Positions 9,979 to 22,836 are shown, counted from the stretch's first letter. The stretch: DNA of 46,274 bases from Actinomycetota bacterium (GCA_016201135.1 JACQDK010000001.1:1-46274), one strand, 5' to 3'. Notes: generated from the letters alone by a model not told the origin. Program-made: numbers and translations.

Positions 9979-11829
9979 TCACCCGATCTCTATGAAGAAC
10001 CTTGAGGTGCTGCGGCTCGAGGAGCTCGTCCCGCCCGCCACGAAGGTCTTTATCGGCTCCAGGTTGTCCCGAACTTCGGGCGGCAGGGCTCCCGCGAAGC
10101 GCGAGACGATGCCGGCCACGTCGACGAAGAAGACGCTGGGGCCCTGGGGCACTCTGGCCATCGCGCCCGTGAAAGACGCCGATGACGTGATCGAGGGCTG
10201 TCCCCCGTGCACGTCGATCAGCTTGCGGATCTCCCCCGGGCTCGAGGCGATCACCGCAGCGCCGTCCATCACCGCGTAGGCCGGCGCGAAGCCGACGAGG
10301 GTGGGATCGTCCAGGTACCGGATCACCGTCCCCTGGTAGGTGGTGGTCTTCCACGACGGCTTCGGCGCCGGCGGGAAGAGCTTGCCCGGGAAGATCCCGG
10401 AATCCTGCATCTGCTTCAGGTCCTTCTTCGAGAGACCCTCGGTCCCCGTCACAACCTGGGGGCGTTGCCGATCCACGGCGAGCGCGAGCGCCGCCAGCCG
10501 GTCCAGCGTGTGCTGCACGGCCGCCGTGTCCGTCACGCCGAGGATGAGCGCCCCTCCTGCGGGGACGAGGCCGCTGCCCGGTCCGACCTCGAGGACGAGG
10601 TCGCCGGTGAGCGATGCCAGGGTGTCGTCCAGCCCTAGCCGGCTGCGGATCTGCTCCCCGCCGGGGCCCGTGAGTGCCTGGTCCGCAAGGCTCTTCAGGG
10701 TGGAGTCCACCCCTTCCTGCGTCTCGACGACCAGCGAATCCGCCGGCACGAACGCCAGCGCCGCGTTGTCGTGGGGCGTCTGGTCGAGCTGCGCCCGCGT
10801 GGCGGCGTCGAGCTTCGACGGGTCGAACAGGACCGTGGAGTCGAACGCGAGCCCGTCCGGCTGGGCGGAGAGCGACATCGCGAACCCGCGCATCGCCTGG
10901 AGCGTGTCCAGCCCCGGCGTGCCCGAGGCCCCGAGGGGAGTCAGCGAGCCGAGCTGATCCACCAGGTCGGTCGGGTTCACGTAGAAGAGCCCGAGCTTGG
11001 CGGACGGGAGCGCCGAGATCGTCTTCAGGTACCCCGGGTCCTCGGCCAGGCTCGGGGTCGTGCCCTCGGAGACGTCGATGATCTTCGTGAGGAACGCGGG
11101 CTGCTCCACGATGACGACTGCCCCATCTATCAGCGCCCAGCCCGTCTGCCCGTCCAGGTGCATCGTGACGCCGTGATAGTCGCGGGTCTGCCATCCGTCA
11201 GGAGAGCGCGCCTTCACCTTCATCAGCGCGGCTTCGGCCGCGGCGTCGTCCCTGCTCTGGATGAGGAACGCGACCGAGGCCTGCTGCTGCTCGAGCTGGA
11301 TGTCGGCGACGACGGCGACCTGAGAGCCGAGCCACGGCTCCACGTCCTGGTGGGTGAGCCCGACACCTGAGAGCGCGTCGTCCAGAGCTGAGTCCACCTG
11401 CCGCCGCAGGTCCTGCTCGTTGGCGAGCGCGGGGAACTTGTGCGTGAGGGCTAGCAGGTTGACCTTCTGCCCGGAGGACGGGTCGAGGTAGGCGGTGACC
11501 ACGACGTCGCTCGAGGCCGGGACCAGCGAGAGCAGCTGCTCGCCCGACCCTCGCAGCGCGAAGAAGGCAGCGGCCGCGCCCGCGGCGCCCAGCAGGACCA
11601 CCACCGACGCCACGATGGCGACGATGCGACGCTTGCGCGGCGCCTTCGCCTTCGGCGTCGGCGTCGGCGTCTCGCCCGGCCCGCCCGGCTCGCCGATCCC
11701 GGGTGGAGGAGGAGGAACCTGCTCGCTCGAGGGGGGCGATGCCAGATCGGGCGGGAGAGGCGGCTCGGGGCTCGGCGGGCCGGGAACCCAGGGCTCGGGC
11801 TTCGGAGGCTCCGGGGGCGGCACGTCCAT
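9979..11829 (-). CDS. DUF3352 domain membrane-anchored protein
   Basis: This is a 616-residue protein. The first 60 residues are a proline-rich cytoplasmic segment, followed by the basic stretch KAPRKRRIV and one membrane helix (VAIVASVVVLLGAAGAAAAFF, about residues 69-90). The long remainder lies outside the membrane. It begins LLSLVPASSDVVVTAYLDPS and repeats the same fold in a second half (LAFVPADSLVVETQEG), the usual layout of DUF3352 proteins, whose role is unknown. The proline-rich tail and helix resemble septal or secretion-associated actinobacterial membrane proteins, but that is only an analogy. It is preceded by a 139-base gap that separates it from menC, so it probably has its own promoter. 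The protein looks complete. Confidence 0.85.
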   Translation of the reverse strand: MDVPPPEPPKPEPWVPGPPSPEPPLPPDLASPPSSEQVPPPPPGIGEPGGPGETPTPTPKAKAPRKRRIVAIVASVVVLLGAAGAAAAFFALRGSGEQLLSLVPASSDVVVTAYLDPSSGQKVNLLALTHKFPALANEQDLRRQVDSALDDALSGVGLTHQDVEPWLGSQVAVVADIQLEQQQASVAFLIQSRDDAAAEAALMKVKARSPDGWQTRDYHGVTMHLDGQTGWALIDGAVVIVEQPAFLTKIIDVSEGTTPSLAEDPGYLKTISALPSAKLGLFYVNPTDLVDQLGSLTPLGASGTPGLDTLQAMRGFAMSLSAQPDGLAFDSTVLFDPSKLDAATRAQLDQTPHDNAALAFVPADSLVVETQEGVDSTLKSLADQALTGPGGEQIRSRLGLDDTLASLTGDLVLEVGPGSGLVPAGGALILGVTDTAAVQHTLDRLAALALAVDRQRPQVVTGTEGLSKKDLKQMQDSGIFPGKLFPPAPKPSWKTTTYQGTVIRYLDDPTLVGFAPAYAVMDGAAVIASSPGEIRKLIDVHGGQPSITSSASFTGAMARVPQGPSVFFVDVAGIVSRFAGALPPEVRDNLEPIKTFVAGGTSSSSRSTSRFFIEIG

Positions 11830-11968
11830 GGTTCTGCTCCTTCCGATGGGCAGCTCGCGCGCGTCGGCGACAGATACTTATCGGCCTCTTTGACTGTCGC
11901 TGGAGTAGGCAGCGCGCGACAAGCGTATCCCGGCGATGAAACGGAGCGCGTGAGGAGAGGCTCCCGGT

Positions 11969-13078
11969 TCAGGGAGCCAGGGCCTCGCTCCTCAGGGTGC
12001 ACTCGGCCAGCCGGTCGGCCTTCGGAACGACGCCTATGCCCGGTCCCCCCGGCACGGGCATCGTGCCATCGGGGGCCATCACGTGCGGCTCCGTGATGTC
12101 CTCGGTGAAGTAGCGAGCCGAGGAGCTGGTGTCTCCGGGCAGGGTGAACCCCGGCAGAGCCGCGAGCGCGAGGTTCACCGCTCTGCCCAGCCCCGTCTCC
12201 AGCATGCCTCCGCACCACACGGGGGCGCCCTGGGCCCGTGCGACGTCGTGGACGCGCTTGGCCTCCAGGAGGCCTCCCACGCGCCCCTGCTTCACGTTGA
12301 CTATCCGGCAGGCGCCGATCTCCAGCGCGGACGCCGCGAGCGCCGCCGAGCGGATCGACTCGTCCAGGCAGACGTCGGTGCGGATCTCCTGCTGGAGCTT
12401 CGCGTGCTCCACCAGGTCCTCGTGGCCGAGCGGCTGCTCCACCATCAGCAACGAGAAGCGGTCGAGGGCCCGGAACACGTGCAGGTCGTTCAGCGTGTAG
12501 GCGGCGTTGGCGTCCACCGAGAGCAGGATGTCGGGGTGGGCGGCGCGCACGGCCGCGACGCGCTCGACGTCGGTGCCGGGCTCGATCTTCAGCTTGATCC
12601 GGCGGTACCCCTCCTCCAGGTATCCCCTCACGTGGTCCAGCAGTTCCTCGGTGGTCGGCGCGATACCCACCGAGACCCCGCACGCGACGCGTTCCTTGTC
12701 GGCGCCCAGGAACCCCGCGAGCGAACGATCGCGCTCCCGGAGCCACGCATCCAGGAACGCGTTGACGAGCGCGGCCTTCGCCATCGGGTTCCCGCGAACC
12801 CCGGCGAACACGCCGTCGAGGTCGCGCGGCTCGACGTCTCCGACGGCAAAGAGCGCCGGCGCCAGGAAGGTGCGGATCACGAGCCAGGCCCCCTCGTTGA
12901 ACTCCTCGGAGAAGCCGGGGTCGATGTCGGCGACGCACTCGCCCCATCCCTCGGCGCCGTCGGTCTCCACGCGGACCAGGACGCACACCTTCCGGGTCTG
13001 CTCGCCGAACGACGTGCGGAAAGGCCGCACGAGCGGTAGCCCCACCAGCCGGAGCTCGATCGCGCGGACGCGGGTCAC
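11969..13078 (-). CDS. menC: o-Succinylbenzoate synthase / N-acylamino acid racemase (enolase superfamily)
   Basis: This is a 369-residue enolase-superfamily enzyme. It dehydrates SHCHC to o-succinylbenzoate in menaquinone synthesis; close relatives racemise N-acylamino acids. The active-site set is complete: the K-x-K motif in RRIKLKIEPG, metal ligands Asp in LLSVDANAAY, Glu in LMVEQPLGHED and Asp/Glu in VCLDESI, and the second Lys in IVNVKQGRVGG. The GTG start overlaps the stop of the upstream GNAT gene in GTGA, so they form one operon. A GNAT protein beside this enzyme is a recurrent pair and is often taken to favour the racemase role. No other men genes are in the window, so the two activities cannot be separated here. 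Confidence 0.88.
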   Translation of the reverse strand: MTRVRAIELRLVGLPLVRPFRTSFGEQTRKVCVLVRVETDGAEGWGECVADIDPGFSEEFNEGAWLVIRTFLAPALFAVGDVEPRDLDGVFAGVRGNPMAKAALVNAFLDAWLRERDRSLAGFLGADKERVACGVSVGIAPTTEELLDHVRGYLEEGYRRIKLKIEPGTDVERVAAVRAAHPDILLSVDANAAYTLNDLHVFRALDRFSLLMVEQPLGHEDLVEHAKLQQEIRTDVCLDESIRSAALAASALEIGACRIVNVKQGRVGGLLEAKRVHDVARAQGAPVWCGGMLETGLGRAVNLALAALPGFTLPGDTSSSARYFTEDITEPHVMAPDGTMPVPGGPGIGVVPKADRLAECTLRSEALAP

Positions 13079-13896
13079 GTCGAGGTTCCCTCCGGCGCGA
13101 ACACGTACGCCGATCGCTCCCGGAGGAACCCCGTTGCGACGAGCCCGGCGCCCAGGCAGGCCTCGATCGCGTCGGCCGTCGCATCGCGCCAGGCCGAAGC
13201 CGACGCCGGCACCGCCTTCTTGAGCTGGGCGTGTTCGGGCGGGATCTCGACCACGGCTCCCTCCGGCGAGGGGGCATCACCCGGCTCGGGGCGCTCGCCC
13301 CTGCCACGAACCAGGACCGCCGGGAAGCCCTGCGCGGCGACGGGCCTCGGCGCCGTCGGGTCGCTGTCCAGGGCCCACCGGGCGATCAACCGATCGCTGC
13401 GGTCTCCCGCGTTGAGCTCGTCCGTCATCGTCCCGTAGAAGTTCCGGTGGAACCGGTCCGCGACAGCGCCGAGCTTGGAGAGGTTCAGGTAGGCGTTGCG
13501 TGCCACGAGCGGGTCGAAGGTCCAGCGAACGACGTGGATGCCCTGCGAAAGGGCCCGGGCGCGCTGAGCGAGCTTCAGCGCGTAGCCGACGCCCTGGTGC
13601 CGCCGGTCCGGCAGCGAGGCCAGCTGGTGCGAGTGCACGTGCAGACCCTCCTCGTCCACGCCGGCCCAGTCCAGCACGAACCCGATCAACCGTTCGGCGT
13701 CGAAGGCCCCGAAGGGCACGTTCCCGCTCTCGCCCAGCGCGCGGAGGACATCGCGCGGCACCAGCTGATGGCTCCCCCAGGTGGCGCTCATCACCTCCAG
13801 GACGCGGTCGCAGTCCTCCAGCGAGGTGACAGGGCGCAGCTCAACGCCGGCCGCTGCCGCGGCTGTATGCGCCTGCTGCCAGGGGTGGGAGGTCAA
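13075..13896 (-). CDS. GNAT-superfamily protein (COG3375-like), paired with menC
   Basis: 273 residues from a TTG start at 13896; the frame extends upstream through a tRNA gene, which cannot be coding. The acetyl-CoA-binding motif is visible as RRHQGVGYALKLAQRARAL, followed by IHVVRWTFDPLVARNAYLNLSKLGAVADRFHRNFYG, which is typical of the COG3375 group. An early segment VELRPVTSLEDCDRVLEVMSATWG is the first strand and helix. The substrate is unknown; the 4-base overlap with menC suggests a joint pathway, possibly acylation and racemisation of amino acids. It follows a small membrane protein gene by 19 bases and is likely cotranscribed with it. Confidence 0.8.
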   Translation of the reverse strand: MTSHPWQQAHTAAAAAGVELRPVTSLEDCDRVLEVMSATWGSHQLVPRDVLRALGESGNVPFGAFDAERLIGFVLDWAGVDEEGLHVHSHQLASLPDRRHQGVGYALKLAQRARALSQGIHVVRWTFDPLVARNAYLNLSKLGAVADRFHRNFYGTMTDELNAGDRSDRLIARWALDSDPTAPRPVAAQGFPAVLVRGRGERPEPGDAPSPEGAVVEIPPEHAQLKKAVPASASAWRDATADAIEACLGAGLVATGFLRERSAYVFAPEGTST

Positions 13897-13915
13897 CCCG
13901 GCCGCCGGCTCCCGA

Positions 13916-14089
13916 TCAGCCGCCGGCCGGTGGAGGAAGCTCCTGCCACTCCGTGTCGTCCAGGTCGGAGCCCCGGCGCCGTTTGATGAACTGCACCGCG
14001 GTCGCGACGATGGCCCCGATGAACGCGAGCTTGAACAGCCGGCGGAAGAACCCGCCCTTCTTCTCCTTGGTTCCCGACCCGTCAGACAT
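13916..14089 (-). CDS. Small single-helix membrane protein (57 residues)
   Basis: The ATG at 14089 follows AGGAGG by 6 bases. The product begins MSDGSGTKEKKGGFFRRLFK, has one hydrophobic helix (LAFIGAIVATAVQFI), a basic stop-transfer RRR and an acidic tail (GSDLDDTEWQELPPP). This resembles small actinobacterial membrane proteins of unknown role. The strong ribosome-binding site and tidy topology support a real gene. It sits 19 bases after the tRNA-Ile gene on the same strand and just before the GNAT gene. Confidence 0.75.
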   Translation of the reverse strand: MSDGSGTKEKKGGFFRRLFKLAFIGAIVATAVQFIKRRRGSDLDDTEWQELPPPAGG

Positions 14090-14108
14090 GGTGCCCTCCT
14101 CTCGGGAG

Positions 14109-14183
14109 TGGGCCTGGATGGACTTGAACCATCGACCTCTTCCTTATCAGGGAAGCGCTCTAACCGAGCTGAGCTACAGGCCC
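14109..14183 (-). tRNA. ileT: tRNA-Ile (anticodon GAT)
   Basis: A minus-strand cloverleaf: acceptor GGGCCTG pairs with CAGGCCC, the D arm is AGCTCAGCTCGGTTAGAGC, the anticodon stem CTTCC/GGAAG encloses CTGATAA (anticodon GAT), and the T arm is GGTTCAAGTCC. CCA is not encoded. It lies downstream of gyrA and the DUF3566 gene, as in mycobacteria. Confidence 0.97.
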
Positions 14184-14261
14184 CCGCTATGCCGGAGGTC
14201 CGGCGCGCCGGCCCTCGCCGCAGCGTAGCCACGCCTCGGAAAGGGTGTCAAACGTGGGACC

Positions 14262-14801
14262 TCAGCGCTTCTCGGAGAGCGTGATCTCGAGCCCGCCCAC
14301 CATGTCGCAGATCAGGTTGTACAGGAACGCGACGACGACGGTGAAGACGGACGCCACGACCACCATCACGGACCCGATCACGAACAGCCGGGAGAAGATC
14401 CACCGCCCGTTGATCTGGAAGCTCGCGCCGGCGTCGCTGAACAGCTTCCCCCAGAACTGGGCTGCCTTGTCCACCACCCCGAGTCCGCTCGCGAAACCGA
14501 AGGCGAGCACGAGCCCCAGGAACACGCTCAGCCACAGGCAGAAATAGAAGATCAGGGAGAGCTTCAGCACCGAGATCGGCCCCACGCGGCGCACGGTGAC
14601 GCGGGTCCTGCGGACCTGGGCTCGGCGCTCGCGGCGCGAGGGCTCGTGCGGGATGGGCAGCGTCTCCACCGCGGGGAACTCGGCCGCCGGCTCCGGCCGC
14701 CGTTGCTCCTCGGCCTCGGCCTCGGCCTCGGCGTCCGGCTCCGGCTCGGATTCCGGCTCCGATCCCGGTACCGGCTGCTCTCCCTCGACGGTCTGTGACA
14801 A
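14262..14801 (-). CDS. DUF3566 transmembrane protein
   Basis: This is a 179-residue protein. The first 50 residues are acidic and low in complexity (repeated EPE/EAE), followed by a basic patch SRRERRAQVRRTRVTVRRVGP. Then come the two membrane helices that define DUF3566: SVLKLSLIFYFCLWLSVFLG and a C-terminal one (IGSVMVVVASVFTVVVAFLY) flanked by NLICDMVGGLEITL. The family is found just downstream of gyrA in actinobacteria (Rv0007 in M. tuberculosis). Its role is unknown; the location suggests a link to the origin region or cell division. Here it is separated from gyrA by an inserted transporter block. Confidence 0.92.
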   Translation of the reverse strand: MSQTVEGEQPVPGSEPESEPEPDAEAEAEAEEQRRPEPAAEFPAVETLPIPHEPSRRERRAQVRRTRVTVRRVGPISVLKLSLIFYFCLWLSVFLGLVLAFGFASGLGVVDKAAQFWGKLFSDAGASFQINGRWIFSRLFVIGSVMVVVASVFTVVVAFLYNLICDMVGGLEITLSEKR

Positions 14802-14855
14802 CTCGCGCTCCTTCGGGACCGGTACAGGGTACGCCCTGCGCGGGGCCCAGGCACC

Positions 14856-15128
14856 CTAGGTGCGCAACGGTCCTTCTCCCGCGAAGAGCACGCGCGCGTG
14901 CACGGGAACCAGCACCGCGAGCGCGAAAAGGACGAGCGCCCATTCGGCGGGCCGCGCGCCGTGCTGCACGAGCAGCGCGCCAGCCCCCTCGCCGGAGCCG
15001 GCCGCGGCGAGCAACAGGTCGGTCGTCCACCGAGGAACGCGCGATCTGAGCGCCAGCACCGTCGTCAGCGCGAGCGCCGTCGCCGCCACGATCACGCCGA
15101 TGCCGAGGCCCGGTTCCATCTGGGGCAT
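14856..15128 (-). CDS. Small three-helix membrane protein
   Basis: 90 residues from the ATG at 15128 (a second ATG at 15119 is possible; the longer reading from 15185 would overlap the divergent transporter start). It has hydrophobic segments at the N-terminus (GIGVIVAATALALTTVLAL), in the middle (TTDLLLAAAGSGEGAGALLV) and at the end (WALVLFALAVLVPVHARVLF). The family is not recognised. It lies between the DUF3566 gene (same strand, 54 bases downstream) and a divergently transcribed MFS gene whose start is about 13 bases away, so the two promoters must overlap the coding ends. Confidence 0.5.
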   Translation of the reverse strand: MPQMEPGLGIGVIVAATALALTTVLALRSRVPRWTTDLLLAAAGSGEGAGALLVQHGARPAEWALVLFALAVLVPVHARVLFAGEGPLRT

Positions 15129-15141
15129 TATCGTCGGTACC

Positions 15142-16347
15142 GTGGACCTCACGCGAAAGGCCGGCATCGAGGACGACCTGGTCAAGATCCTCCTCGTGCA
15201 GGCGCTTCGAGCGTTCGCCTACGGGTTCGGAACCGTGATCCTGGGAACGTCTCTCGCCCAGGCCGGCCTCACCAACGCGCAGGTGGGGCTCGTGTTCGCC
15301 GCCATGCTCGCCGGGATGGCCGCCGCCGCCCTGGTCGTGGGCGCCGTCGGTGAGCGGATCGGGCGGCGACGGCTGTACGGCCTGCTCCTGGCTCTGATGG
15401 GCGTCGCGGGGACGGTCTTCGCTCTGACGTCCAGCCTGGTGGCCCTTGTGGCCGCGGCGCTCACCGGCACGATGTCCACCGACGCGAACGAGTCGGGTCC
15501 GATCACCTCCCTGGAGCAGGCGATGATCGGTCAGGCCCCGCGGGAGACGCGGGTCCACGTCTTCGGGCGGTACAACGCGATCGCCTATCTCGCCGGAGCC
15601 GGCGGCGCCCTGGCGGCCGGGGCGCCGGATCGGTTCCGGGGCATGGTCCCGGCGCTCCCGGCCGATCAGCGTTTCCTGTTGCTCTTCCCCGTGCTGGCCG
15701 CAGTGTGCGTCCTGCAGGCCGTCCGGCTCTCGCCGGCGGTCGAGCACGGCGGCGCCGAGAGGCCGGCGAAGCCCCTCGCCCGCTCGCGCGCCAACGTGGT
15801 CAGGCTCGCCTCCCTGTTCGCGGTCGACGCCTTCGCCGGCGGGTTCGTGGTCACGACCTTCATCGTGTTCTGGTTCGAGCGGCGGTTCGGCGTGAGCCCC
15901 AGGCTCATGGCCGCCGTCGTGTTCGCGACCGGGCTGCTCCAGGCGGGCTCGTCGATCGTCGCCGCAAGGGTGGGCGCGAGGATCGGGCTCCTGAACACCA
16001 TGGTCTTCACCCACCTGCCCTCGAACCTGCTGCTGGCGCTCGTGCCGATCGTGCCGTCGCTGGGGTGGGCGATCGCGGTGCTGCTCGCGCGCTCAGCCCT
16101 TTCGCAGATGGACGTGCCGACGCGCCAGGCGTACCTGGCCGCGATGGTCGATCCCGAGGAGCGCACGGCCGCGGCGGCCTTCACCAACACCTCCCGCTAC
16201 GTGGCTCGACCACTGGGCCCGGTGATCGGCGGCGCCCTGATGGGCACCGTCGGCCTGGGGGCTCCGTTCGTGGTCGCCGGGGCGCTCAAGTCCGTCTACG
16301 ACCTGGTGCTCTGGCGCGTGTTCCGCCGGGTGCGCCTGCCAGACTAG
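15142..16347 (+). CDS. Major facilitator superfamily transporter
   Basis: 401 residues from a GTG start at 15142 (VDLTRKAGIEDDLVKILLVQAL). The frame is open further upstream, but that part is antisense to the small membrane gene. Twelve hydrophobic segments are present. The loop between helices 2 and 3 has the MFS signature G-E-R-I-G-R-R-R-L-Y-G. Helix 4 continues into SSLVALVAAALTGTM. The C-terminal half has LLARSALSQMDVPTRQAYLAAM, a feature of drug-efflux-like members. The substrate is unknown. The TAG stop is followed by the DUF3072 gene, probably in one unit. The block is on the strand opposite to gyrA and DUF3566, so it is an insertion relative to the usual gene order. Confidence 0.88.
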   Translation: MDLTRKAGIEDDLVKILLVQALRAFAYGFGTVILGTSLAQAGLTNAQVGLVFAAMLAGMAAAALVVGAVGERIGRRRLYGLLLALMGVAGTVFALTSSLVALVAAALTGTMSTDANESGPITSLEQAMIGQAPRETRVHVFGRYNAIAYLAGAGGALAAGAPDRFRGMVPALPADQRFLLLFPVLAAVCVLQAVRLSPAVEHGGAERPAKPLARSRANVVRLASLFAVDAFAGGFVVTTFIVFWFERRFGVSPRLMAAVVFATGLLQAGSSIVAARVGARIGLLNTMVFTHLPSNLLLALVPIVPSLGWAIAVLLARSALSQMDVPTRQAYLAAMVDPEERTAAAAFTNTSRYVARPLGPVIGGALMGTVGLGAPFVVAGALKSVYDLVLWRVFRRVRLPD

Positions 16348-16396
16348 GGACGATCCGGGACTCAGGACCGGGGCCCCTGCGGCCGAAAATCTCCTC

Positions 16397-16792
16397 ATGG
16401 AGTTCTGCGGGCACGGCATGGACCGGAGCTGGTGCTATCTCTGCCACCTCGAGGGGGGTGGGGTCGATCCCCGAACGGCCTGGGGCCTGGACGCCGAGGA
16501 CGGCCCGGTTCCGTGGGAGCGCCGGAGGGAGCCCATGACCGAGACTCAGGCCGGCCACGTGAGGTTCCTGTGCGAGGAGTTCGGAGAGCCGTTCGACGAG
16601 TCCCTCACGGAGCACGAGGCCGGCATCGTCGTGCGGAGCTTCCTCGAGGAGCCCATGAGCGACCGGCAGCGGCGAACCCTGCGATGGCTCTGCGAGAAGT
16701 CCGGCGCGCCGATGCCAGAGGATCTGACCTATCGGCAGGCGCGGTCACAGATCCGCAAGCTGGTGGCGCTCCGCGGCCTGCGCTCGGCCTAG
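16397..16792 (+). CDS. Tandem DUF3072 protein with a Cys/His-rich N-terminus
   Basis: This is a 131-residue protein. The first 17 residues (MEFCGHGMDRSWCYLCH) hold three Cys and two His in a spacing that could bind zinc. After a linker come two related segments of about 36 residues: MTETQAGHVRFLCEEFGEPFDESLTEHEA and MSDRQRRTLRWLCEKSGAPMPEDLTYRQA. Both match the DUF3072 pattern (M-T-x-x-Q-x-x-x-L-x-x-L-C-E-x-x-G-x-P-x-D), usually a single short domain of unknown function. Its stop is 15 bases from the end of gyrA, facing it, with no visible hairpin between them. Confidence 0.8.
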   Translation: MEFCGHGMDRSWCYLCHLEGGGVDPRTAWGLDAEDGPVPWERRREPMTETQAGHVRFLCEEFGEPFDESLTEHEAGIVVRSFLEEPMSDRQRRTLRWLCEKSGAPMPEDLTYRQARSQIRKLVALRGLRSA

Positions 16793-16807
16793 CCCAAGCC
16801 GGAGCCG

Positions 16808-19252
<2,445 letters not shown>

Positions 19253-19274
19253 GGGGGTCCTTGTCGTCTCCGGC

Positions 19275-21218
<1,944 letters not shown>

Positions 21219-21298
21219 CTAACCTCCCGATGATGCCCGCGCAGCAGCCTCCGGGCGGGTGCGGGAGGCGCTGCAGGGGGACTGCAGACTCGCAGCTC

Positions 21299-21304
21299 AT
21301 TCTA
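21299..21304 (-). promoter_or_regulatory. gyrB: Possible -10 element of the gyrBA operon
   Basis: The minus strand reads TTGGTAGAATGAG upstream of gyrB, a good TAnnnT -10 with no convincing -35 at 17 bases. Between it and the gyrB start lies an inverted repeat (GCAGCGCCTCC ... GGAGGCTGC) that could fold in the leader. Assignment is by eye only. Confidence 0.3.
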
Positions 21305-21354
21305 CCAATCGGGACCGACATTTCGGCCTGTTTCGCTGGTGCGTTTCCAGCCTT

Positions 21355-21708
21355 CTACCTGCGGTTTTGGGTGTCTCCCCGTATCACCACACGAACCTCG
21401 CGAACGGCCTGCGACCCGAGAGCCTCGTTAGCCTTTTCGCGGATCGCCTCGTGGAGGAACCGCGCCTGCGCGCCCCAGACCGAGTCAGTCGCCGCTACGG
21501 TCAGGACTCCTCCCTCGAGCTCCGCCGGCGCGGTGGCTGCAGCGAGCCGCTCGCCCACCACGCCGTCCCAATTCGCGGCGAGCCGGCCGACCGCCAGGCC
21601 GCGTGCGAACAGCTGCTCCCGCAGGAGGCCGTCCACTATCTCGCCGATCGGCGCCGGATCGCCGGTCCGCCGATCCTTGCGTCGCCCCCACCCGGTCGAG
21701 TGCGGCAT
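21355..21708 (-). CDS. dciA: DciA (DUF721) replicative helicase-loading protein
   Basis: This is a 117-residue protein. DciA proteins load or operate the replicative helicase DnaB in bacteria lacking DnaC/DnaI. The DUF721 core is visible: GEIVDGLLREQLFARGLAVG, the W-D-G-V-V-G motif, LEGGVLTVAATDSVWGAQARFL and a C-terminal basic strand VREVRVVIRG. The N-terminus is short and basic (GRRKDRRTGDP). The ATG shares one base with the recF stop (TGATG), showing translational coupling. The position between recF and gyrB is the same as Rv0004 in M. tuberculosis. A much longer frame starting upstream is only the shadow of recF. Confidence 0.93.
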   Translation of the reverse strand: MPHSTGWGRRKDRRTGDPAPIGEIVDGLLREQLFARGLAVGRLAANWDGVVGERLAAATAPAELEGGVLTVAATDSVWGAQARFLHEAIREKANEALGSQAVREVRVVIRGDTQNRR

Positions 21709-22808
21709 CAGGCCCCCGTCCTCGGCGCGACGCGGCCCGCCTGCACGTCCCAGGTCGCATGCGCGGCCTCCGGAACGTCGGCCTCGTCGGCGACGCTGAC
21801 CACGACCTGACCGCCACGTCGCGCCAAGCGCTCGGCGACGAGGTCTCGCCTGCGTGGATCGAGGGCGCTGAACGGATCGTCGACCAGCAGCACGGGGGGC
21901 TCCCCTATCTCTCGCTCCACGGCCTTGGCGAGCCCGAGCCGCAGACAGAGCGCGGCCGCCCAGGCCTCTCCGTGGCTCGCGAACGCGCGTGCCCCGAGGT
22001 CCCTCACCGCGAGCTCGACGTCGTCGCGGTGAGGGCCCACGAGACACGTCCTGCGCGCCAGCTCGTCCGCCCGGCGCTCGCGCAGGCGCTCGCGGATCGC
22101 TTCCTCGAGCTCGCCGCCGACCGCCCCCACGTTCGGGCCGTACGTCGTTTCCAGCGCGTAGCCGGCAAGGGCCACGAACTCCTCGCTGGCGGAAGGGGCC
22201 ACGGCAGCCACGACGTCCCGGCGAGCCCGCATCACCGCGGCCCCGGCCTGCGCGAGCTCCCCGTCCCAGGCCTCGAGGGCCGGGGGCTCCCCGCGGCCCT
22301 CCCACTCCCTGAGCAGGCGGTTCCGCTGCCGAACCACCCGGTCGTACGTTGTCAGCAACGTCTCCTTCAGAGGCCACAGCGCCACGAGCGCCTCGTCCAG
22401 GAACCGGCGGCGGCGCGAGGCATCACCGCGCACGATGTCGAGATCGTCCGGGCCGAAGAAGACCCCCCGGACCTGGCGTCGCACGTCACGCTTGCGGCGC
22501 ACAGGGTTCCGGTTGAGCTTCACGCGGCTCGCCCCTCGGTTCGGGATCTCAACCTCGACCAGCATGCGGCCTCCAAGCGTCTCGACCTCCCCTCGCGCGT
22601 ATGCCGCGTCTCCCCCGTCCCTGACGACCGGCGCGTTCGCCGAGACGCGCGGAGACGCCAGCGCGAACACGAAGAACATCCCCTCGAGCAGGTTGGTCTT
22701 GCCCTCACCGTTGGGCCCCACCGCCACGATCAATCCGTTGGGCACCGGATTGATCCGCGTGAACGCATGGTTCCGGAACTCGCGGAGCTCGACCCACGCA
22801 AGGCGCAT
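21708..22808 (-). CDS. recF: RecF recombination and replication-repair ATPase
   Basis: This is a 366-residue SMC-like ATPase that helps load RecA at single-stranded gaps. Walker A is GPNGEGKTNLLEG near residue 32, the signature region is SHGEAWAAALCLRLGLA, and Walker B with the D-loop is PPVLLVDDPFSALD. FFGPDDLDIVRGDASRRRRFLDEAL and CLVGPHRDDVEL are the usual RecF blocks. The signature has S-H-G-E where S-Q-G-E is common. The gene lies 28 bases after dnaN and is coupled to dciA by a one-base overlap. Confidence 0.96.
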   Translation of the reverse strand: MRLAWVELREFRNHAFTRINPVPNGLIVAVGPNGEGKTNLLEGMFFVFALASPRVSANAPVVRDGGDAAYARGEVETLGGRMLVEVEIPNRGASRVKLNRNPVRRKRDVRRQVRGVFFGPDDLDIVRGDASRRRRFLDEALVALWPLKETLLTTYDRVVRQRNRLLREWEGRGEPPALEAWDGELAQAGAAVMRARRDVVAAVAPSASEEFVALAGYALETTYGPNVGAVGGELEEAIRERLRERRADELARRTCLVGPHRDDVELAVRDLGARAFASHGEAWAAALCLRLGLAKAVEREIGEPPVLLVDDPFSALDPRRRDLVAERLARRGGQVVVSVADEADVPEAAHATWDVQAGRVAPRTGA

Positions 22809-22836
22809 GGCCGAACGCCCTGCGGCGCAGCCCTTC

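Noticed and set aside
21355-22377. 340-residue minus-strand frame covering recF and dciA
   Set aside because: Only its last 117 residues are coding (dciA); the rest is an Arg/Gly-rich shadow of recF in another frame.
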